Source: Ophiodon elongatus (lineage: Eukaryota; Chordata; Actinopteri; Perciformes; Hexagrammidae). From it: DNA of 64,000 nucleotides. Under the pieces are notes generated by a model. The model was not told the DNA's origin. It saw only the letters and a list, made by a program, of their open reading frames with translations, and did not search any database. The stretch lies in NCBI GenBank assembly GCA_016806645.1, contig JACSYO010000947.1, forward strand, positions 103,501 through 167,500, read 5' to 3'. A program made the position numbers and the translations under genes. Shown piece by piece: positions 37,536 to 47,582 of the stretch. The first letter of the stretch is position 1, and each line of letters opens with the position of its first letter.

Positions 37536-37905
37536 GCTTATTTATATAACATATCTTGTGTGGTTGATTATAATAATAATAATAATAATAAAGCGTATTT
37601 ATTTAACACATATCTGGTGTGGTTGATAATAATAATAATAATAATGATAATAATAATAATAAAGCTTATTTATATAACATATCTTGTGTGGTTGATTATA
37701 ATAATAATAATAATAATAAAGCGTATTTATTTAACACATATCTGGTGTGGTTGATAATAATAATAATAATAAAAATAATAAAGCTTATTTATACAACACA
37801 TATATTGTGTGTTTGGTAATAATAATAATAATAATAATAATAAAGCTTATTTATTTAACACATATATTGTGTGGTTGATAATAATAAGGCTTATTTATAT
37901 AACAC
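37310..37905. repeat. AT-rich tandem array with internal AAT microsatellites (about 10 units)
   Basis: Units of about 48-70 bp each contain TTGTGTGGTTGAT, a variable (AAT)n run and AAAGC(T/G)TATTTAT. Two variants alternate: type A (GATAAT..., AAGCTT) and type B (GATTATAAT..., AAGCGT). The last unit runs into ATAACACTTATCAAAACGAG, then AGCAAAGTGTTTCACATAAA, a fish interspersed-repeat phrase, suggesting that the array expanded from the end of a dispersed element. Confidence 0.85.
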
Positions 37906-38205
37906 TTATCAAAACGAGCAGCAAAGTGTTTCACATAAAAAGAACAAAGGATGCAGGTCCATGCATATTTCTACACGAATATATATTCATGTATACACAT
38001 ATGACCACTTCCGAACGAGGTCTGTAAACTACAAGTAACCTACAGATCTAACAGGAAGTAACCGTTTCTGTGACTTCCTGTTTATTCTTTGACGGCAGCT
38101 GAAAACTGTCCGGCTCGATCGCAGTTCTTGTTCCCCGCCCCCTGATGACGCCGCCTGCTCTCCTCTGCTTTCCAGGCGCAGTTCATCTCGAACGAGCCTA
38201 TTGTC

Positions 38206-38253
38206 TTCCACGGAACCGGTCCGTGGCGCAAAGAGAAAGGTTGGGGACCGCTG
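38206..38253 (-). mobile_element. hAT-like element end
   Basis: Read on the minus strand it begins CAGCGGTCCCCAACC followed by GCGCCACGGACCGGTT, the recognisable terminal sequence of a common fish hAT-type element (GGTCCCCAACC...CGGACCGGT). The other end was not found. It sits exactly where the duplicated gene segment (38254-38940) stops matching its partner. Confidence 0.55.
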
Positions 38254-38940
38254 CTGTAGGTCTCAAAAGGGGAAGGAGTCTTTGTGCAGCAAAAAGGTCT
38301 CTGTCAATGTTTACTATTAATAGTACTTCTGCATTTACACGTAATCCTTCAAACGCAAAATCCCCTTGAGTTTCTACTTAAGTGCAGCACTTGAGTAAAT
38401 GTACTTATTTACATTCGACCACTGAGTAACTTAATTTATATAAAAATAAATGAAAAGAAAAGCAAACTCTCACCAGTGTCCACGGCCTGCTCCATGTCTC
38501 TGAGGAGGAAACAGAGAAACAGAGAGGAACCTTAAGTCAACACAGTGTAAAGAACACAATAAAGTCCAGCTAAACCAGGCTTAGCTGTACATGTAGCACA
38601 GACTCTTCGCTCACTGCTGTGCACGAGCTTGAAGGAGATAAGGAGACACACCTTGGAGCCCTAAAACCTAGGATGTTACTGGAAACACGGAGATTCAGCA
38701 GTTCACAGCCTCACGCGGAGTATTTAAAACCTTTACAAGACGCATACTTACGACATAGATCGGTAGTTTGTTGAGAATGTTTCTGCCATATCCGTCTCAA
38801 ACCAGACAGAGAAAGAATTGCAGCTCCTTCGTGGCCAGTGGAGTACTTTCACTTTCACTTTGACGCGCCCGTTGAAGCGGGAGGAAGTGCATCTCAATGT
38901 GTTGAGCAATAAGAGAGGACACGTGAACGCAGCAGGAGGA
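38254..38940 (-). pseudogene. Partial duplicate of the 148-aa gene: promoter, exon 1 and exon 2 only
   Basis: This segment matches 44617-45299 along its length and in the same orientation. It keeps the ISRE-like promoter (38845-38861), the noncoding exon 1 with a gtaag donor (about 38753), and exon 2 (38498-38474). Exon 2 here has an ATG at 38495 and encodes MEQAVDT before a gtgag donor in the same phase as the intact copy. No exon matching the body of the gene is found between it and the hAT end at 38253, so it cannot make the full protein. It could still act as an alternative promoter for downstream sequence. Confidence 0.65.
38845..38861 (-). promoter_or_regulatory. ISRE-like element (duplicate copy)
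   Basis: On the minus strand the sequence reads AAAGTGAAAGTGAAAGT, which contains the interferon-response core GAAANNGAAA twice, overlapping. It is identical to 45210-45226. Confidence 0.6.
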
Positions 38941-39960
38941 GAGAGTAAAGTGCAGAGCTGATTGGTGCGTTACATGGACACTGTTGATATTATATTACAG
39001 AGGGATTACAGCTTTAACCCTGTTTTCCATCTGTAACGGAGTTAAAAAAATACACTTTATCATTGCTTCTTTTCAATTTGTAACATTTTAATTTAGTTTA
39101 TCATTTAACGATCCTGTTGAGTATGGGTGAATTTTATCTTAATGAGTTATTTTTTCTTTAGCGTTATTTTTTTAATCTTTTTCCTGCGGAAATGACATCT
39201 CACCTCTTCTGTGCCTCCTAAGCTTCCGTAGTCCCGTCTTCCCCTCACAATGGTATTCTGCATTGCTGAGGGTAAGTTGTGTAGAAAATGCTGTCGCACT
39301 ATTTTAGTGTATTCTTCAAAACATTTAACCGTTTGTGTTACACACGGCAATAACTGTTAATGTGACCACGGTATCCAGCTGTGACGTGTCACTTAGACCG
39401 TGAAAATATACGTTTTGTGGCTGTTTCATTTTGCCTCTTTGGCTCCATTTGTATTACCTCAGGCCGCCCCGACATATATATTCCCCGTGTAAATTCTGTT
39501 GTTTTACATTTTAGTAAGCAGATGTGCAGAGAGAGACCAGAAGGCAATTTATGTGTATTACACTGTCTTCTGAAGGTTTGTGTTTTCCTTTGTTTAATGT
39601 TAGAATCTTCGCTGTTTCTGCTGAGTCACTCTAGCTCCCGCAGCTATTTATTTTGTCCACATGGTGTCGCTGTTGTCCTCTTGTATATTATTATTCATGG
39701 CTTTGAAAAGAATTGTTGTTATAATTTAGGTTTAATGTTTTCCTGCCAAGCTCGAGACTAATAATAGTATCTAGTAATGTGGTATAGTAAACATTGCACT
39801 GTGTTTTAAGGAAAATGGTAAAGTCTTTAGACAATGGTATTCTGCTGTGGGAAGCAGATGTGCAGATCATTTATGTGTGTTATATTGTCTTCTGCAGGAG
39901 CAAATAAATGCTGTAAAATCATCTTTTGAGTCGTTTTTTTTCCATGCCCTATCACATCCG
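38941..39960. other. Interval with small internal duplications, no gene
   Basis: CAATGGTATTCTGC occurs at about 39248 and 39832. A phrase of about 45 bp (AAGCAGATGTGCAGA ... ATTTATGTGT ... TGTCTTCTG) occurs at about 39517 and 39853. The 126-aa open frame at 39381-39761 covers part of this and shows no protein features I recognise. Confidence 0.5.
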
Positions 39961-39964
39961 TTAC

Positions 39965-40285
39965 ACATCCATCCATTGTGTTCCGCTTGTCCGGGGTCGG
40001 GTCGTGGTGGCAGCAGGCCCAGCAGGCTGACCCAGGCTTCCCTCTCCCCCATTTGCGAACTCATTCTGGGGGATCCTGAAGCGTTCCCAGGCCAGCTGGG
40101 AGATATAATCCCTCCAGCGTCTTCTGGGTCTTCCCCAGGGTCTCCTACCAGTTGGGCGTGCCCGGAAATCCTCCACTGGGAGGCGCCCAGGATGCATCCT
40201 GAATAGATGCCCGAACCACCTCAGCTGACTCCTTTCGACGTGAAGGAGTAGTGCCTCAACTGAGCCCGGCAACCCTACAGAGGAC
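39965..40285 (-). mobile_element. 5'-truncated, rearranged RTE LINE fragment
   Basis: The minus strand encodes RSQLRWFGHLFRMHPGRLP and WRDYISQLAWERF, the C-terminal region of the LINE at 34-37 kb, and ends at the same CCATCCATC tail complement. Compared with that copy, about 47 bp are missing between GCCGGGCTCAG and TTGAGGC (about 40255). Similarity stops at about 40280, where an unrelated GGGAGCTATGTTGTCC segment follows. It is a dead fragment. Confidence 0.85.
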
Positions 40286-41150
40286 AACATAGCTCCCAGG
40301 GTCACTGAGCCACTCAAACTCCTCCACCACGTTAATGTGGTAATTCGCGGAGGAGGGATTCCAGCTTTAACCCGGTTATCTGTGGATTAAACCGGCCTTT
40401 AAGTGTTAACTTACTCAAACTAGGTGAAAAAGCACAGAGACCAACTTCTGCTCACTCTCCCTTTATGCAACTTTAACAGCTTATTTCAAGGTTCAATGGT
40501 GCACAGCTTGGAAATTAGCTGGACACTAAAGTTACTTTTTTGCACAATTTAATCAAAAGATGTGTGAGCCAAACTTATATTTTAACTTTATATTATATAC
40601 TTATATTAGTTATTATAAGACCGTTACCTCATTTTTGATAGGAATCCATATCAGAGATGCAACACATGTAGAAAGACGATCCACGATAAAATTATATAAT
40701 CACTTTGATGGATTGATTTTTATTTATTCTTCATGAAGGAACAGCGTATCATCTTGATATCTTCAATAGCACAAAGCAGAAGCAATCGTTATTTTACAGG
40801 GACGTTTTGCCTTTAATGTAAAACACACAACTCTACTACACACACATTTTATGATTGATATATTATCAGGGATTGATATATTTTGTACCCTCTAAAATAA
40901 AAAGGCATGCCATAGAGGGTTAATGTGTGCATCTGTTATTCTTCCATCATTTTCTCCCTGTATTGATATATCAGATAAAATATTAGTGATCAAAAGCTTC
41001 AGCCAAAATCATCTATATCAGACTTCACAGCTCTGCAACAGTAATACCATTAATAGCATATTTTTGTTATCATGTCCTGTGTGTTTGCGGCTGCCCTCTC
41101 AGATCTTCTTCTTGTTCGCTTCAACAAGGGGGGCTGTCACAGTGATCACC

Positions 41151-41310
41151 ACCAGCTCCACCAGCTCCACCAGCTCCAACCTATCCGTCTCGCCCCTGGC
41201 ACCACCAGCTCCACCAGCTCCAGTTGTGGGTCCAGCTCCACCAGCTCCACCAGCTCCAACCTATCCGTCTCGCCCCTGGCACCACCAGCACACCAACTCC
41301 ACCAGCACTA
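41151..41310. repeat. 80-bp tandem duplication containing CACCAGCTC 9-mers
   Basis: The phrase CAGCTCCAACCTATCCGTCT recurs 80 bp apart (41171 and 41251), and each copy is preceded by tandem CACCAGCTC units. Pro/Ala/Ser- or Trp-rich frames across it are repeat artefacts. Confidence 0.85.
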
Positions 41311-41572
41311 ACAGTTACACCCGGCTCCCACCTGCCCAACCAGAGCCACACCTTCCACAAGCACCATATCGTCACACAACCAACTGCGAACCAGAATCCT
41401 CCTAAAATAAAGAAAACCAATGAGTCATCAGGTATCATTTACACCTCAATATCCAAAATCAGTATCGGTGCATCTCCAGATCAAACACATTTAAATCCAT
41501 CTCCGGCTCAACCCAGTCATCTTAGCGACTTCTTCAGGAGGGAAACAAATGTGTTTGATCTGAAATTTGATG

Positions 41573-41614
41573 TTAACACTTACTTTTGGTGAAGATTTTT
41601 TTCCAGATAGAAGC
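41573..41614 (-). CDS. 148-aa protein, last coding exon
   Basis: A strong pyrimidine tract (ttctttctttctttcag) precedes this exon. In the phase left by exon 4 it encodes ASIWKKIFTKSKC and stops at TAA (41575-41573). The basic, hydrophobic end is short, and the total length is a multiple of three only with this exon. Confidence 0.7.
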   Translation of the reverse strand, partial: ASIWKKIFTKSKC

Positions 41615-43410
41615 CTGAAAGAAAGAAAGAAACAAAATAATACGAGTAATATTAATTAGTGATAATGAAACTGCATCATTTCAGAGGTGGACCGCAGTAA
41701 CGAGTCCCTCATCTCTATCACAATATCAGCTCACTCTGCATTGATTGTGTGGAGACCTGATTGTATTAGATCAGTAAAAATAGTCGTTACCTCCAAATGG
41801 GGAAATCCAAGGAACGTCTCGACCTCCAACCACGCGTTATCGTTGATGTTACACTTCAGGAGTCTGTGCTCATGGAACAGACAGTCCACAGTGAGCAAGA
41901 CATTCGGGTTGGCCACCTGTCTCCTGCTCGGAGCTACAACGTGTTCAGGATCGAAGGTGTGATGCATCACCACCAGAATTACAGGTTTACTACGACCTGT
42001 AAGCACAGAGAGCACAACCAAATGAGTCGGAAACAACATGACACGTAAGAGGGGAGATCTGTTTAGTTTTTACTGCATCTGGAGCCCAAAGCACGGGGGG
42101 GTCACAAACAAGTACCGTATAATTAAACAACGTTTCTTGCCATTGTATTCTTAAAACGTGTTTTTGGCCACTCGGGGGCAGCAGAACAAGCTTAAAACAC
42201 AAAATGATATAACCACCTTTGAGAGTCGACATGGTGAACTTGTCAGTGAAACAACTGTCTGTTCACACATCGAGCAAAGAGACGTGTTTCCGTCCGCCTG
42301 ATAAATATAAATCAGATATTCAGTTGACTTTTATTTACGTTTTCGTCTCCATGGACTCCAGAGAAAAATATCCAGCCTGGTCTCGTTCCCAGGTCGTCAA
42401 ATTTTAGTAAACAAAGAGAGAGGTCTCCATGTAAAAAGAAAAGCCTAAACTATGAAACCGCACCAGATCTTGAAGGAGAGACGGATAACTCCAAAGCCCC
42501 GTGATCCCCGACTTTAACCTGCAGAAGGAAGATTCACAGAATCCCCGTATTCTTCAGAGCAAGAGAACGATAACTTCTAAACCTCGCTTCCTATTCAGGT
42601 CGACATTTGCGGTTTTCCAGCTTGCCGCTTAACCCGCCGGCATAGCGCGTTACGGTCCTGTCATCGGCTGGATAAAACTCACGCCGTAGTACTCACGCCG
42701 TAGTACTCACGCCGTAGTACTCACGTCGTAGTACTCACGCCGATCCCTACGTGAAGCGATCTCAAGTAGCAGGCTTTTATTTTGGGTCAGTGTGTTTTTG
42801 TAACTTTGTTTGTTTTAAGTTGAACTTTTACTGTCACCGTATTATTGTGTATTGAGTCCGTGCTCTGTAACATAATTGTTGTGCTCGCAACTGTATGTAA
42901 TAGTGTCGCCCCACAACGCTGGGCTTTACCGCGAGTAAATTGAACTATACTTTATTACTTAAAGGTCTCGTTCCCCACCTTTTTATAATCCCAGCCACGC
43001 CGCCATTGTGGAGTCTTGTGCGGTGTAACCACTCAAGTGACCACGTCTGCCATCTTGCTCTTTCTCTCTCTCTCTCTCTCTTTCTCTCTCATCCCCCATC
43101 CTACACCTACAGCCACACACAAACTTTCTTTTTAAACCTAAACAAGTTGTCTTGTTGCCTAAACCAAAGTGGCGCTTGGCGATTCCCAGTGTTAGAAAGT
43201 GACGGACTCAGCGTCCGTATGTGACGACTTGGGAGTGAGAACGAGTTGATCCAGCTACTTAAATGATCCAATACGTTCTCCAGCCAGTCGGCCTTGGTGT
43301 CACGGCCCGGTAATAAGGGGGCAACGGGGATGGACCCAAATGCAGACGAGAGAGAGAGAGAGAGCGAGAGAGAGAGCGAGAGAGAGAGCGAGAGAGAGAG
43401 CGAGAGAGAG

Positions 43411-43445
<35 letters not shown>

Positions 43446-44849
43446 GGAGCCGAGGAACGATGCAGAGTAATTTTATGAAAAGTAAAACTTCCAAGACAAA
43501 ATGGGGATACTAAGAGGCGAGTCAAAAATGTATAACAAAGAAAACCAAAGAAAATCTAGAATGGGCAAAACACAAAACAGGATCGGGTACTAGGAAAACC
43601 ATACGAGGGATATTAAAAGGGAAACATACAAGAGATCAGGGCAGCGCCGACAGCAGGGACTGAAGCAGTGACCATACCGGGGATAGAATCAGACAAACCA
43701 ACATGGAGGCAGGAAACAAACAAGGTTTAAATACACTAGGGAGGTGAAGGTGATTAGACACAGGAGGATTCAATTAGGGGCAGGGCAGACAATCACAAGG
43801 ACAGGAAGTGAAGTGAACAGAGGACACAAGAGGCAGGGAAATTCAAAATAAAACAGGAAACAAACTAAACAAAACCCAAGAAGGTGACACTTGGGGGCAA
43901 CAGCTAAAAGTGGGGGAGTTGAAAGTCCATTAAAAAGCCGTACAAAAACAAACAAGTTTAGTTATTTTTATACCAAAATAAGGAACTTTTCAAGGGATTG
44001 GTAAAATGTCCCAGAATACATTTCCTACCTGGCATGCTCTGCATGGCCACGGTGATGTCCGTTCCAACTCGTGAAATGATGGGACAGAAAACCACGAGGA
44101 AGTCACTCTCTCCAGGAGAGGCCACCTGTGTTTTGTCAAGGCCTTTGAGATTCTCAACAAAGTCTTGATGAGCATTGTTAGTTCTTCCCGTCAAGTGGAC
44201 AAAGAATTTCTTCCCCGACACTAAAGACAGAGAAGAATGTTTGAGTCATTATTGAGCTTTACATAGTTTTTAGAGAATCTAGTTTAAAAAAAAAAATCTT
44301 TAGCTAGAAAAGGTTTTTAAAACATTCCAAAACTTTATTACTTTCACAACCAGCTTACATGCCAATAATAACAAATTAATTATGAAAGGAACTATTATTG
44401 TCTATCGATAATAATCAGGTTTTTTTTTTGGGTGATTATACGCTAAAGAAAACATACTTATTAATATTATTATATTCCATTTCTGCCCCTAAATGTTATA
44501 CACTGTTCCTTTAAGTAAAAGTACTAATATCACACTGTGAAAATACTCAATAAGTAAACTTTCTGCATTCAAACCTTACTTAAATAAAAGTATTTTGGAA
44601 TTAGCAGCAAAATGTACTGTAGGTATCAAAAGGGGAAGGAGTCTTTGTGCAGCAAAATTGTCTCTATCAATGTTTACTATTAATAGTACTTCTGCATTTA
44701 CACGTAATCCTTCAAACGCAAAATCCCCTTGAGTTTGTACTTACGTGCAGCACTTGAGTAAATGTACTTATTTACATTCCACCACTGAGTAACTTTCTAT
44801 TTAAAAAAAAAAGTGTTTTAAAAAGCAAACTCGTTCTCTCACCTGTCAT
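41573..44849 (-). CDS. Unnamed 148-aa alpha/beta protein, four coding exons
   Basis: The coding parts are 44849-44843 (ATG ACA G), 44220-44029, 41996-41791 and 41614-41573, totalling 447 nt (148 aa plus stop). Every junction has AG/GT, and the phases (1, 1, 0) agree. The protein begins MTVSGKKFFVHLTGRT and continues LVVFCPIISRVGTDI, PVILVVMHHTFDP and LLTVDCLFHE: four hydrophobic strands separated by helical segments, as in a Rossmann-like fold. There is no signal peptide or membrane segment. I recognise the strings as typical of a multicopy group of short uncharacterised teleost proteins but know no function. The GTDI turn after a strand resembles the substrate loop of nucleoside-deoxyribosyltransferase/TIR-like folds, which is only a structural guess. 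An upstream noncoding exon and an ISRE-like promoter suggest interferon induction. Confidence 0.82.
41791..41996 (-). CDS. 148-aa protein, exon 4 (C-terminal half)
   Basis: This 206-bp exon lies between gtgcttacag and gtaacg. It completes the glycine codon begun in exon 3, then encodes RSKPVILVVMHHTFDP and LLTVDCLFHEHRLLKCN, ending in phase 0 after FPHLE. Confidence 0.85.
42677..42743. repeat. 14-bp tandem repeat, unit ACTCACGCCGTAGT
   Basis: There are about five units, one with CGTCG instead of CGCCG and the last diverging at GATCC. Each unit holds CpG sites. It lies in intron 3 of the 148-aa gene. Confidence 0.9.
43300..43910. mobile_element. Interspersed repeat remnant with (GA)n block
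   Basis: The segment combines a CACGGCCCGGTAATAAGG start, a GA block with a regular 12-bp GCGAGAGAGAGA period (43348-43441), and a long purine-rich stretch with phrases such as ACACTAGGGAGGTGAAGG and GATTAGACACAGGAGG that I recognise from dispersed fish repeats. The class is not assignable and no protein is encoded. Confidence 0.4.
44029..44220 (-). CDS. 148-aa protein, exon 3 (N-terminal half)
   Basis: This 192-bp exon lies between ctgtctttag and gtaggaa. It encodes residues about 3-66, from VSGKKFFVHLTG to VAMQSMP. A 14-residue segment HQDFVENLKGLDKT is predicted helical. Confidence 0.85.
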
Positions 44850-45299
44850 GGCTGCCTGGTGTATCTCTGAGGAGGAAACAGAGAAACAGAGAGGAACCTT
44901 AAGTCAACACAGTTTAAAGAACACAATAAAGTCCAGCTAAACCAGGCTTAGCTGTACATGTGTCAATAACTCATGGGTCACTGCTGTGCACGAGCTTGAA
45001 GGAGATAAGGAGACACACCTTGGAGCCCTAAAACCTAGGATGTTACTGGAAACACGGAGATTCAGCAGTTCACAGCCTCACGCGGAGTATTTAAAACCTT
45101 TACAAGACGCATACTTACGATATTCACTGGTAGTATGTTGATAATGTCCGGCAAATCCGTCTCAAACCAGACAGAGAAAGAATTACAGCTCCTTCGTGGC
45201 CAGTGGAGTACTTTCACTTTCACTTTGACGCGCCCGTTGAAGCAGGAGGAAGTGCAGCTGTGTCACAATAAGAGAGGACACGTGAACGCAGCAGGAGGA
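44617..45299 (-). repeat. Segmental duplication partner of 38254-38940
   Basis: The two segments share the intron phrase AAAAGGGGAAGGAGTCTTTG, the TTAAGTCAACACAGT region, the exon 1 donor and the promoter. They diverge at CTGTAGG on one side and after GAACGCAGCAGGAGGA on the other. They are direct repeats about 6.4 kb apart, with the body of the 148-aa gene between them. Confidence 0.9.
45210..45226 (-). promoter_or_regulatory. ISRE-like element in the promoter of the 148-aa gene
   Basis: The minus strand reads AAAGTGAAAGTGAAAGT, matching the GAAANNGAAA interferon-response/IRF consensus. It lies about 90 bp upstream of the gtaagt donor (about 45118) of the presumed noncoding exon 1. The spacing and its preservation in the duplicate support a promoter role. 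Confidence 0.6.
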
Positions 45300-45576
45300 A
45301 AACTAATTAAATTACTTACTTATTAGCTACCACACTTTCTGGTCCCTAAATACTACATCTCATCACAAAGTAAGTGTCTTGTTTTTTTATTTTTCATTTC
45401 AAACAAACAGCTTATTTCTCTCTTTAAGGGTTGGAATTAAATGTTGAGGAATCGTGGATCATGAGAGAAGCATACAATACAAATACTCCAAGTACAAGTT
45501 CCTCAATATTGTACTTCTGAAAAGTACTTGTGTAAATGTACTTACTTTCCACCACAGATTGTTTGTTTTTACGTAG

Positions 45577-45748
45577 CAGTAGATATAATATATTAAATGT
45601 ATTATAAAATAATATAAATGTGAAACAGTTTATATAATATATTAAATATAATATAAAATAATATAAATTTGAAGCAGATTATATAATATATTAAATATAA
45701 TAAAAAATACTATATATAAAGCAGTTTATATAACATAATAAATATATC

Positions 45749-45785
<37 letters not shown>

Positions 45786-46255
45786 GTTTATGTAATATAT
45801 TAAATGTTTTCTAAAATAATGTAAATATAAAGCAGTTTATATAATATATTAAATGTATTATAAAATAGCATAAATATGAATCAGTTTATATAATATACAA
45901 TATATTATAAAATAATATAAATATAAAGCAGTATATATAATATATAATACATATTACAAAATAATATAAATACAAAGAAGTTTATATAATATATATTACA
46001 AAATAATATAAATATAAAGCCGTTTATATAATATATTAACTATATTATAAAATAATATAAATATAAAGCAGTTTATATAATATCTTAAATGTATTATAAA
46101 ATAACATAAATATAAAGCAGTTTAGATAATATATAATATATTATAAAGTAATATAAATATAAAACAGTATATATAATATATTATATATATTATAAAATCA
46201 TATAAATATAAAGCAGTTTACATAAAATGTTTTATATATATCATAAAGTAATATA
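45577..46255. repeat. AT-rich minisatellite, about 50-bp unit, about 13 copies
   Basis: Each unit contains a variant of AAAGCAGTTTATATAATATA followed by TTAAATGTATTATAAAATAA and TATAAATAT. A pure TA run lies at about 45750-45780. Confidence 0.9.
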
Positions 46256-46989
46256 ATATTTCATGGCAGTGTTTTTAAAGATGCACAGGGGCTTAAAGGG
46301 AAATTCCTTGTTTTTGTGCACATAAAGGTGCATGTGATCACGAAAATCTCGGTATTTCCGACAACCCGTGAACGCAGCAGCAGATGCGGGTCTTATTTGT
46401 TCACTCCAGCAGGAGGGCGTTCCTCCGGAGAAACATACTGACACAGTGTGGCGAGTAATGCCGGCGTACGTCCTTCATCTCTAGACGCTGTCAACGCGTT
46501 GTTTTTGTTTTTGTTTTTCATCTGAAGAGTTTTGTTTAACTCCCGGATCCGGGCCTTGCTTCATGTTAGTCCTCCCTGGTGGTATCACTGCCGGGGGGCT
46601 GGGGGGTGGACCAGGCAGACTCGGAAGACATGGAGGCGAACCGTCTTTGCAGAGGGAGTGAGCTGTAGGACGGTAGGCTCTCGTTTGCATGCGCCCCCTG
46701 TTAAGAAACAATGACCAGACAGAGAGGACAGGTTAATGTGTCTCCAACCTGAGACAACAGCTCGTGAGCTCGCGACTTCTAGCTGATGCAGGACGTGTTT
46801 TCCTCCCCGTCGTCGTCAAAATCCCTCAAAAAATATTATTTTTTTTTTTGTTTTTTTGTTAAATCCACACAGACAATGCTGATCTTTCCCTCCCGTAATG
46901 GCTGGTCCAAATACATACAAAAATAATAATAATATACACGCATATATGTATCGTTCACTTTAACTACATTCTGTGTCGTTCTTTGAAAG

Positions 46990-47022
<33 letters not shown>

Positions 47023-47582
47023 CCCTCTCTCGCCGTTAAAGCAGCAGGTCAGTGGCCTTCTGCATGATGAGAGACACATCCACGCACACTGAAAAACAAA
47101 AACAAAACACGTCCAAATGTCACGCGTGGTGGAAACACAACACGTGTATGTAGAACATGCTGCTGCAGCGAGACACGCTTCTTCGTGTTTGATACTTCTG
47201 CTGCAGAAATCCTATTTTGCAATAAAAAATGTTAAGGTAATGTGCAGTGGTGGAAGTAAAAGTAGCAATTACTTCAGTGTAAAAAGAAAAAAGTTTAAAC
47301 TTTTCCAAAAGTGTGGGCATCAAAAAGGAGAAAGTGCATATATTATATTACTGGATTACGATTAGTGATGCATGTGTTCATGACTTTATTGTTGCAGCTG
47401 GTAAAAAAATTAAATGGGGATCATTTTAAATACTTAATGTATTGCAAATCATCATTTCAGGATCTTTAAAGAAACCCCTGTGTGTTTTTTATTTTTTTTT
47501 TATTTTAATGACTTCTAATCAAAAGTTGTCAACATGTAAATACAGAACTTTTGAAAAAAAACTTTACTCTGCATTTGTTACT
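46256..47582. other. Interval between two minisatellites, probable 5' region of znf512
   Basis: Coding exons of znf512 start only at 48462, and its exon at 48423 begins with untranslated sequence, so a first exon should lie upstream. I cannot place it with confidence. A 37-base T run lies near 46986-47022. Confidence 0.35.
47036..47088 (-). CDS. Possible terminal coding exon of an unrecognised minus-strand gene
   Basis: A strong acceptor (tgtttttgtttttcag) is followed by an open frame encoding CVDVSLIMQKATDLLL and a stop at 47036-47038. The peptide looks like a protein C-terminus, and the tract is a good splice signal. No partner exon was found before znf512 begins at 48.4 kb, so it may be fortuitous. 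Confidence 0.25.

Noticed and set aside
40923..41405. 160-aa plus frame with Pro/Ala/Ser repeats
   Set aside because: The repeats come from an 80-bp tandem duplication, and the interval lies just downstream of the 148-aa gene on the other strand.
46481..46697. Minus-strand open segment with an acceptor-like cttaacag, Pro-rich
   Set aside because: The tract is weak, no partner exon fits, and the peptide is unrecognised.
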